From: Streptomyces soli
Lineage (GTDB): Bacteria; Actinomycetota; Actinomycetes; Streptomycetales; Streptomycetaceae
Assembly: GCF_003999195.1 (NCBI RefSeq)
Contig: NZ_RJVR01000338.1
Coordinates: 22,375 to 86,374, forward strand
Length of the DNA stretch: 64,000 bases
Reading direction: 5' to 3'
The notes under the pieces were generated by a model. That model searched no databases, was not told where the DNA came from, and saw only the letters and a list, made by a program, of their open reading frames with translations. The translations under genes and the position numbers were made by a program. Shown here piece by piece: positions 58,197 through 64,000 of the stretch (the stretch's first letter is position 1; every line of letters begins with the position of its first letter).

Positions 58197-60565
58197 AGCA
58201 ACTGCAGCTCCTCATGGCTCGGCTCGGCGACATGCGCGAGCCGTCCGGCGTGGCGTTCGACCATCGCCTCGAAGGTCTGCCGGGCGGTGCGGCCGTTGCC
58301 GAAGGCGGGGCCCTTGGGGATGGCCATGAAGTACTTCAGCAGGGCCTCGCCCGCGTCGTCGGCCAGCTGGTACTGGTGCTCCTCGGCCTGCGAGCGGACG
58401 ATCCGCAGCAGCTCCTCGGGCGAGTAGTCGCCGAAGGTGATGGTGCGCGAGAAGCGCGACGCGACACCGGGGTTGGAGGCGAGGAACCGTTCCATCTCGG
58501 CGGTGTAGCCGGCCACGATGACGACGACCGCATCGCGGTGGTCCTCCATCAGCTTCACCAGCGTGTCGATCGCCTCGCGCCCGAAGTCACGGCCCGAGTC
58601 CTCAGGCGCCAGCGCATAAGCCTCGTCGATGAACAGCACCCCGCCGCGCGCCCGGTCGAAGGCCTCCTGCGTACGGATCGCGGTGGACCCGATGTGCTCG
58701 CCGACCAGGTCGACACGGGCGACCTCGACCAGGTGGCCGCGCTCCAGCACGCCGAGCGAGGCCAGGATCTCGCCGTAGAGCCGGGCCACGGTGGTCTTGC
58801 CGGTGCCGGGGGAGCCGGTGAAGACCAGGTGGCGGCGGAGCCCCGGCGCCTTGAGGCCGGCCTCCTGGCGGCGGCGGCCGACGGCGATCAGGTCGATGAG
58901 GGTGCGCACCTCACGCTTGACGCTCTCCAGGCCGACCAGCGCGTCGAGTTCGGCCAGCACGTCGTCCGACTCCCGGGCCGGCTCTGGCGCGGGCTCGGCG
59001 GCGCGCTGCTCGGGCACCCCGCCCAGCAGGCCGTACGACTGGGCCGCGGGCTGCCGTTCGGGCGCCGGGACGGGTGGCAGGGCGATCTGGACGGTGGTCT
59101 CGCCGCTGTGGTCCCCGGAGCAGTCCTCCGTCACCGGGCCGGGCTCGGCGAACTCGTAGCCGCCTCGCGCACAGCGCTCCGTACGGCACCGGGTCAGGGT
59201 GGAGCGGCAGCCGTCGATGATGTGGAAACCGTAGCTGCGGCTGCCCGTGACCCGGCAGCCGGTGAAGGTGCCGCGGCCGCCCGCCGAGACGTAGAAGCCG
59301 GCCTCGCCGGCGTTGGTGACCGTACAGCGCTCGACGGTCGGGTCGGCGCCCTTGGTGACGATGACGCCGGTCTGGACGTCGTCGATGGTGCAGGCTGCCA
59401 GCGTGCCGCCGCTGCCGTGGTCCCGGAACCAGGCGCCGGTGGCGGCCTCGCGGATCCGGCAGTCGTCCAGCTGGACGACGGCGCCGTCGCTGACGGACAC
59501 GGCGGTGTTGCGGACCTGGGAGATGTCGGTGTCGACGACATCGGCGCGCGAGCCCCGGTCCAGCACGAACAGGGCGTCGGGGACGTCGCGGACGCGGCAG
59601 CTGTCCAGTATCGCGGCGGCGCCGTCGCTCACCCAGACCGCCGGGTAGTCGCCCTGGCTCTCGTGGATCTCGCACTGGTTGGCGTCCGCGCGGGTGCCCG
59701 GGTCCCACACCGACAGGCCGTTGCGGCCGAAGCGGCGGACGGTGCTGCGGGTCAGCGTCAGCACGGACCGGGACCGCAGGTCGATGGCGTTCTCGGGGAT
59801 GTCGTGGATGTCGCAGTCGGAGAGGGTCAGTACCGCGTCCGTATCGAGTGTGATGCCGTCGCCGGTCGTGCGGTGCACCTGGCAGTCGGTGAGGTGCCCG
59901 GCCGCGCGCGAGGCGACCTGCACTCCGGTGCCCTTGACCTCGTAAACCTCACAGCCGACGGCCTCGGCGGCCGTGCCCTCGCCGGTCAGCGACAGGCCGG
60001 CGCCGTTGGCGTTGTGGATCCGGCAGCGCTCCAGGCGGGGCGAGGCACCGCCGCGTACGGAGAAGCCGGTCTGGCCCGCCGCCACCACCTCGACGTCCTC
60101 GAACAGCCCGCCGGAGGACTCGAGAACGCTGATGCCGAGCCCCGCCGGATTGTCCACGGTGCAGTGCCGCACGGTCGGCCGGGCGCTGTCCCGCACCTCT
60201 ATGCCGACCGCCGAACGGGTGACGACCCGCAGGCCCGACAGCTCGGGGGCCGAGCCCTCGATGAGCAGGGCGGCGGCGGAGGTGTCCTGGCCCTCGATGG
60301 ACAGGTCCTGCACGGTCGCCGAGGCACGTACGGTCAGGGCGACCCCGCCCGCCGGGGCGATCCGTACCGAGCCGGGGCCCTCGGCCCCGCGCAGCGTTAT
60401 GGCCCGCTGGACGACCAGGTTCTCCCGGTAGGTGCCCGGGTTGATCGAGAGCACGTCCCCGTCGCCGGCGGCCTCCAGGGCCGCGGCCAGGGTCTCGTAC
60501 TCTCCCGTGCGGCGGCGCCACCGCGAAGAGCTGGTGTGCGTCACCTGAACCACGCCCTGTGCCAT
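58166..60565 (-). CDS. Fusion of a right-handed beta-helix and a CbbX/SpoVK/EccA-type AAA+ ATPase
   Basis: A 799-residue protein without a signal peptide. Residues about 40-485 are parallel beta-helix rungs of the CASH/PbH1 kind, with repeated DCxVH and CxIHD turns (for example TLSDCDIHDIPENAIDLRSR). A Pro/Ala/Glu linker (495-530) leads to the AAA+ module: LDALVGLESVKREVRTLIDL, Walker A GSPGTGKTT (584-592), Walker B GGVLFIDEAY (641-650) and Arg in VASRFSR. The beta-helix may be a substrate- or wall-binding scaffold and the ATPase a remodelling motor; both are inference. It shares the CbbX-type core with the gene at 6508-8391. ATG 60565 is preferred. Confidence 0.88.
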   Translation of the reverse strand: MAQGVVQVTHTSSSRWRRRTGEYETLAAALEAAGDGDVLSINPGTYRENLVVQRAITLRGAEGPGSVRIAPAGGVALTVRASATVQDLSIEGQDTSAAALLIEGSAPELSGLRVVTRSAVGIEVRDSARPTVRHCTVDNPAGLGISVLESSGGLFEDVEVVAAGQTGFSVRGGASPRLERCRIHNANGAGLSLTGEGTAAEAVGCEVYEVKGTGVQVASRAAGHLTDCQVHRTTGDGITLDTDAVLTLSDCDIHDIPENAIDLRSRSVLTLTRSTVRRFGRNGLSVWDPGTRADANQCEIHESQGDYPAVWVSDGAAAILDSCRVRDVPDALFVLDRGSRADVVDTDISQVRNTAVSVSDGAVVQLDDCRIREAATGAWFRDHGSGGTLAACTIDDVQTGVIVTKGADPTVERCTVTNAGEAGFYVSAGGRGTFTGCRVTGSRSYGFHIIDGCRSTLTRCRTERCARGGYEFAEPGPVTEDCSGDHSGETTVQIALPPVPAPERQPAAQSYGLLGGVPEQRAAEPAPEPARESDDVLAELDALVGLESVKREVRTLIDLIAVGRRRQEAGLKAPGLRRHLVFTGSPGTGKTTVARLYGEILASLGVLERGHLVEVARVDLVGEHIGSTAIRTQEAFDRARGGVLFIDEAYALAPEDSGRDFGREAIDTLVKLMEDHRDAVVVIVAGYTAEMERFLASNPGVASRFSRTITFGDYSPEELLRIVRSQAEEHQYQLADDAGEALLKYFMAIPKGPAFGNGRTARQTFEAMVERHAGRLAHVAEPSHEELQLLYPEDIPALS

Positions 60566-60713
60566 TGGGATGCTTTGCCCCACCCTCTTGCTTGCGTTGC
60601 GCTGTTGACCGGGGGACCGGGGCAACCACCGTAGCGTGCGCGGAGCGTGCGCCAGCACCGAGCCGGGCATGGATCACCTGATGGGTGCGGTCCGGAGCGG
60701 GGCAGCACGGGCC

Positions 60714-61313
60714 CTAGGCTCTGCCCGCGCGGCCCCAGTCCTGGCCTGCCGCCTCCCACTCGCGCTCCCACTCCGCGAGCCGCCGTCGCATCAATTGCCA
60801 CAGCAGCATCTGCCGTGCCACCAGTAGCAGCACGGTCGCGACCACGAAGGCCCCCATACCAGCGAGCGCAGCATGGGTCGCCGCGGCCGCCGGGTCCAGG
60901 GGAGCGGGCATCGCGCGGCCCTGGCGGTCGATCCAGATGCGGACCGTGTCGCCCTTGCCCTTGTTGACCGGGATATGGACCGGGCCGGTGATTTTCGTGC
61001 CGTCGGGGGCGGTCCAGCGTGCGACGGCGTTGCGCCGCTCCTGCCGTACCTGCCCGGAGTCAGGATCCGTCAGGGCGATCTCGCGCGGCCCGGCCTTGAG
61101 CACCAGCGCCGGCACAACGCTGCGCTCGCTGCGCTGCGCCCGTACGGTGTGCTGCAACGCGCCGTTCACCAGCGAACCCGTCGCCCAGCCGGCCGCGGGG
61201 GCGCCCAGAACGATGACGATCGCGGCGATCAGGCCGGCCCAGGTCTCGAGCACGTCCGAACGCCGACGCAGGGGATTGCGCCGCCACTTCCACAACCGCA
61301 CCCTCGTACCCAC
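60714..61313 (-). CDS. Two-helix membrane protein, Rv1733c-like
   Basis: A 199-residue protein. A basic N-terminus (VRLWKWRRNPLRRRSD) precedes helix 1 (about 24-45). An external beta domain follows with IALTDPDSGQVRQERR and GKGDTVRIWIDRQGR, then helix 2 (about 150-175) and a charged C-terminal tail. The layout and the N-terminal WRRNPLRRxSD pattern match Rv1733c, a mycobacterial dormancy antigen of unknown function. GTG 61313 has GAAGGGGG nine bases upstream. The upstream extension to 61466 lacks a binding site. Confidence 0.82.
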   Translation of the reverse strand: MGTRVRLWKWRRNPLRRRSDVLETWAGLIAAIVIVLGAPAAGWATGSLVNGALQHTVRAQRSERSVVPALVLKAGPREIALTDPDSGQVRQERRNAVARWTAPDGTKITGPVHIPVNKGKGDTVRIWIDRQGRAMPAPLDPAAAATHAALAGMGAFVVATVLLLVARQMLLWQLMRRRLAEWEREWEAAGQDWGRAGRA

Positions 61314-61440
61314 GGGCTGCACCCCCTTCACCGTCCAAGTACCGCATACGGCGGGGCTCATACGCCTCGAAGGCCGGTCGTACGAGGGCGAAATCACGCC
61401 CGTGACGACAGGCCGGCCGTGGCACGGCCTTGGGACGCCT

Positions 61441-62277
61441 TCAGTCCATAACGAACAACGCGTCACCGACCCGAAGTGTTCCGGGGTGCTCCGGAATCAG
61501 ATTCTGTCCGAACACCAGTTGCCCACCGACGCGGCGGTGCCGGGCCAGCGTGCGCAGCGGCTCCCTGCCGCGCTCGCCGGTCCGCTGGTCGGTCGTGGTG
61601 ATGACGCAGCGCCCGCAGGGCTTGACCACGCGGAAGGCGACCTCGCCGATCCGGATCCGGCGCCAGCCGTCCTCGGCCCAGGGCGCGGTCCCGTCGATCA
61701 CCGCGTTCGGCCGGAACCTGTCCATCGGCAGCGGGCCCTCGGCGGACCGGTCACCGCGGGCGATCAGCGAGTTGAGGGCGTCGAGCGAACCCGTGGTGGT
61801 GAGCAGAAGCGGAAATCCGTCCGCGAAGTTCACCGAGTCGCCGGGCAGCGCGAACTCCGGATCGACCGGACGGCGCCGTGCCGGGTCGTCCAGATACACC
61901 AGCGCCGCCTCGGTCCCCAGATACGCGCTCAGCCAGGCGGCGGCCGCATCCCCCGCGGGAACGGCCTCCACCTTGTCGCCCCACACCGTGACCGGCACGG
62001 TCGCACCGGAAAGCGGCGCCGTCACCGGCACGGGCACCGTCAGCACCTCGCGCCCCGGGCCGCCGAGCCGCAGACCCCCGTCCTGCGTCGGCTCGGCGTC
62101 CACCAGCGCCAGCTCCGGCCGTTCCCGCTGCGTGACGAACCGCCCCATGGCGTCGACCACCATCCACCGCCGGTCCCCGGCGAGCCCCCACGGCTCGACG
62201 CCCACCTCCTTGGGTGCCCGTCCGCGGAACGATTTCACGGGGTAGATGTGCAGTGCACTCAGGCGCGGTGTCGTCAT
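61441..62277 (-). CDS. MOSC-domain protein (YcbX/MOSC N-terminal beta barrel)
   Basis: A 278-residue cytosolic protein. The N-terminal beta-barrel domain reads LSALHIYPVKSFRGRAPKEV, and the MOSC domain has RFRPNAVIDGTAPWAEDGWR then the conserved Cys segment FRVVKPCGRCVITTTDQ. Cys in KPCGRC is the presumed molybdenum-cofactor or sulfur carrier residue. Relatives such as YcbX and mARC-like proteins detoxify N-hydroxylated compounds with a reductase partner. No partner is encoded next to it. It is 33 bases from the DUF6643-like gene. Confidence 0.9.
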   Translation of the reverse strand: MTTPRLSALHIYPVKSFRGRAPKEVGVEPWGLAGDRRWMVVDAMGRFVTQRERPELALVDAEPTQDGGLRLGGPGREVLTVPVPVTAPLSGATVPVTVWGDKVEAVPAGDAAAAWLSAYLGTEAALVYLDDPARRRPVDPEFALPGDSVNFADGFPLLLTTTGSLDALNSLIARGDRSAEGPLPMDRFRPNAVIDGTAPWAEDGWRRIRIGEVAFRVVKPCGRCVITTTDQRTGERGREPLRTLARHRRVGGQLVFGQNLIPEHPGTLRVGDALFVMD

Positions 62278-62309
62278 GACGTCATCGTGCCAGCGGCCGG
62301 TCGGCCACC

Positions 62310-62810
62310 TCAGCCCTGGTAGTAGCCCTGGCCGAGATTGCGCCGCTGGTACGGCTGCTGCTCCTCATAGCCGCCGGGCTGCGCCGGGCGCGGAGGCTGC
62401 GGGCGGGGCGCCGCCGGGCGCGCCGCCTCGTAGCCCGCCGGGCCCTGGTACTGGCCCTGCGGCTGCTGCTGGTACCCGCCGTTGTACGGAGCCCGCTGGG
62501 CCGTGGCCTGCTGCGGGATGTACGGGGCGGGCGCCTGCTGCAGCGGCGGCTGCTGCTGGTATCCGGGCTGGGAGAACCCGTTGTAGGTGCCCTGCGGCGG
62601 CGTCTGGTACGACGACGGTCCGGCGGGCAGGGCCGGAAGCGCCGACGGCAGCGCCGGCAGGTTGCTTCCGCTGTCGTAGGCAGACGGAACTCGGATCGGT
62701 GCGATCTGAGGGGTGCCCCGCTCAGCGACGAGGCTGTCGTAGATGGGGGTGTCCGGGAAGAACGGTGACGTGTAGTAGCCACCGCCGTAAGAGCCGCGGG
62801 GGGAGGTCAT
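62310..62810 (-). CDS. Pro/Gln/Tyr-rich low-complexity protein (DUF6643-like)
   Basis: A 166-residue protein. The N-terminal 55 residues look conserved (GGGYYTSPFFPDTPIYDSLV, then AERGTPQIAPIRVP). The rest is low-complexity Pro, Gln, Gly and Tyr (PGYQQQPPLQQAPAPYIPQQ), predicted disordered and perhaps able to form condensates. It resembles the Streptomyces DUF6643 family, recalled from memory. No enzymatic motif is seen. GGGAGG-type purines near 62815 are not obvious, so the start rests on conservation of MTSPRGSYGGGYY. MOSC follows downstream. Confidence 0.72.
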   Translation of the reverse strand: MTSPRGSYGGGYYTSPFFPDTPIYDSLVAERGTPQIAPIRVPSAYDSGSNLPALPSALPALPAGPSSYQTPPQGTYNGFSQPGYQQQPPLQQAPAPYIPQQATAQRAPYNGGYQQQPQGQYQGPAGYEAARPAAPRPQPPRPAQPGGYEEQQPYQRRNLGQGYYQG

Positions 62811-63121
62811 AGCCCATAAGTTAAGCCCACGATGTGCTGGTTGGGGAGAGTGATTAGTAGGTCATTTCATGAGCGGCGAGTGACGGCTGATCCTCAATCT
62901 GAGCGAATCAACTAAAAACGGTCGTCACGAGTGGTTTCGATCGCGTAAAAGCCTCCTCATCCGGCGACTTACCCCGTGGCGCGACCCCCCGAGGTGGCCT
63001 TGTGTCAACCCGGCGCCACCTCGGTCACCACGAATCCACACGACCACGACGTCACCCTCACGAGTGGCACGGAAACTCCCGAACGCCCCTTACGTGCCGT
63101 ATTCGTGTGCAACAGTTGCCC
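62811..63121. other. 311-base divergent intergenic region
   Basis: This AT-richer region must hold promoters for the leftward DUF6643-like gene and the rightward glycosyltransferase. It contains the hairpin 62989-63024. It also has an imperfect inverted arrangement, CACGAGTGGCACG near 63059-63071 against CGTGCCGTATTCGTG near 63093-63107, in which the half-sites have internal spacing differing by two bases. No ORF or known riboswitch was recognised. An unrecognised RNA leader is possible. Confidence 0.55.
62989..63024. repeat. 10-bp perfect stem-loop in the divergent region
   Basis: CCGAGGTGGC (62989-62998) pairs with GCCACCTCGG (63015-63024) around a 16-base loop. It lies about 180 bases from the DUF6643-like start and 98 bases from the glycosyltransferase start. 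It may be an operator, an RNA leader element for either gene or a relic terminator. Confidence 0.65.
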
Positions 63122-64000
63122 ATGCGCGTAGCCATGCTGTTCGGCCCCGCAGGTCCCCGGCGCCCGGAGGACTGGCTCAAGGCCGCCGGCACCGTCGCGG
63201 ACGTGGTCGGCATCGCCTCCGTACCGGAGCTGTCCCTGCCCCCCGTTCCCGGCCTGCCGTACGTAGGCCGTGACCCCGAGCTGCCCCACCGGTACGAGGT
63301 GGTGACCGGTGTCGGCCGGCACCTCACCGCGCGCCGCGTCATGGCCCTGCTCCGGATGGAGGCCGCCGAATGCGGCCGCCTCCACGTGCTGCACGCCCAT
63401 GCGCCCTGCAGCGACGTGCCGGTGCCGTGGCTGGCCGGGGCCGCCCGGATCCCGTACGTCCTCAGCACCGGCGGCCCGCCGCTCACGGGCCGCCTCGCCA
63501 GGCGCCGAGCCGGCCGCCTCCACGAGTCGGCGGCCGCTGTGCTCGCCCTGCCGCACCCCGTCGACGCCGAGGCACTGCCGCGGGTGCCGGCGCGGGCCCG
63601 GATCCGCCAGGACCCCGTACGGGTCGCGGTGACCGGTGGAACCGAGGACTGGGACGCCCTGGTGCACGCCTTCGCCGAGGCCCACGCGAAGGACGTCCGG
63701 CTGCAGCTCCACGTCATCGGCGAACTCCCGGGACCGCGCGGCCGCGCGGCCCTGCTCCACGACCTCGCCCACGCCGACCTGTTCGCCACCGCCCGGGCCT
63801 GGGACCTCACCGCCCTCGACGCGCTCTGCTGCGGCACCCCCGTCGTCGGGGCCGACGCCCCCGCCCTCGTCCAGGCCGCCGCGGCCCTCCCGTACCACCG
63901 GCCCGACGCCCTCGCCGCCGAGGCCCGGCGCCGCTTCGGCACAGCGGCGGTCGGCGCGCGCCTCGCGGCGGCCTATGCCGAGGCCTGCGCCGGGGCCTAT
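63122..64000 (+). CDS. Glycosyltransferase (GT-B, group 1-like), 3' end outside window
   Basis: The frame is open from ATG 63122 to the window end (293 codons). The N-terminus (MRVAMLFGPAGPRRPEDWLK) has the opening of a GT-B enzyme, HVLHAHAPCSDVPVPWLA is the usual acceptor-side histidine region, and the C-terminal ALDALCCGTPVVGADAPALV matches the group-1 nucleotide-sugar site. The donor and acceptor are unknown; the protein is shorter in its first domain than many members. No clear binding site precedes the ATG. A wall polymer or secondary-metabolite role cannot be distinguished. Confidence 0.8.
   Translation, partial: MRVAMLFGPAGPRRPEDWLKAAGTVADVVGIASVPELSLPPVPGLPYVGRDPELPHRYEVVTGVGRHLTARRVMALLRMEAAECGRLHVLHAHAPCSDVPVPWLAGAARIPYVLSTGGPPLTGRLARRRAGRLHESAAAVLALPHPVDAEALPRVPARARIRQDPVRVAVTGGTEDWDALVHAFAEAHAKDVRLQLHVIGELPGPRGRAALLHDLAHADLFATARAWDLTALDALCCGTPVVGADAPALVQAAAALPYHRPDALAAEARRRFGTAAVGARLAAAYAEACAGAY

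Noticed and set aside
58166..60565. Type VII secretion locus suggested by the EccA-like ATPases
   Set aside because: No EsxA/B, EccB, EccC, EccD, EccE or mycosin gene is present in the window.
56909..60634. Very long plus-strand ORF (about 1240 codons) opposite the beta-helix/AAA+ gene
   Set aside because: Its sequence is Gly/Ala/Arg/Asp-rich with no domain, and it lies antisense to a gene with clear motifs. High-GC codon bias keeps such frames open.
1..64000. CRISPR array or integrated phage
   Set aside because: No regularly spaced repeats and no integrase, capsid, tail or terminase gene were seen.

Overview
This is a high-GC chromosomal window from an actinomycete, almost certainly Streptomyces or another member of the Streptomycetaceae. 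The evidence is the strong G/C bias at third codon positions, frequent GTG starts, many ATGA stop/start overlaps, and family content: mycothiol-dependent and F420-type enzymes, DUF3048, DUF4230, DUF6643- and Rv1733c-like proteins, a Cds1-type enzyme and several ROK proteins. No tRNA, rRNA, CRISPR array, intact insertion sequence, integrase or phage gene was recognised.

Layout. (1) 1-6310: end of a riboflavin operon (pnuC end, ribBA, ribH) running into hisE-hisG, a PH-domain membrane protein and two adjacent CNNM/CBS proteins. (2) 6508-13650: a TPR-AAA+ ATPase, a P-loop kinase, an M24 peptidase, a DUF3048 protein, a transglutaminase-like protein, a B3/B4 protein and an acyltransferase. (3) 13815-19042: a DUF4395/thioredoxin divergent pair, a flavin reductase behind a tiny leader-peptide ORF, etfB and etfA, and an unknown membrane protein. 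(4) 19106-28307: an aldolase/lyase-like gene, a cluster of three decayed genes (20410-21900), and a sugar locus (acetylxylan esterase, LacI regulator, ROK kinase, a SnoaL/TetR pair, a GH27 alpha-galactosidase). (5) 28606-43643: a TmrB-like/Nudix fusion, M20 peptidase, geranylgeranyl-reductase-type flavoprotein, a TetR/deazaflavin pair, a two-component system, a MarR/MFS pair, and an MFS-led four-gene run divergent from a ROK regulator. (6) 43653-44810: two broken genes with a hairpin between them that resembles an IS605-type end. (7) 44814-64000: DUF2797, an SHOCT-ABC-FtsX operon, an anti-sigma-type ATPase, a Cds1-like enzyme, two membrane proteins, a DeoR regulator, a membrane-interrupted alpha/beta hydrolase convergent with a beta-helix/AAA+ fusion, MOSC, a DUF6643-like protein and the start of a glycosyltransferase.

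Regulation can be read in several places. Divergent regulator/target pairs carry clear palindromes between them (LacI/ROK, TetR/SnoaL, TetR/deazaflavin enzyme, MarR/MFS), and the DUF6986-like gene has a clean promoter with an operator-like repeat on its start site. At least seven genes have a TAnnnT hexamer 6-7 bases before the start codon, suggesting leaderless mRNAs.

The most unusual items are the hydrolase whose catalytic motifs lie on either side of a multi-helix membrane block (55929-58196), the beta-helix/AAA+ fusion overlapping its 3' end (58166-60565), the TmrB-like/Nudix fusion, the leader peptide before the flavin reductase, and a face-to-face pair of apparently leaderless genes only 17 bases apart (42402/42420). 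Starts were chosen by eye. Family names come from motif recognition, not database searches.
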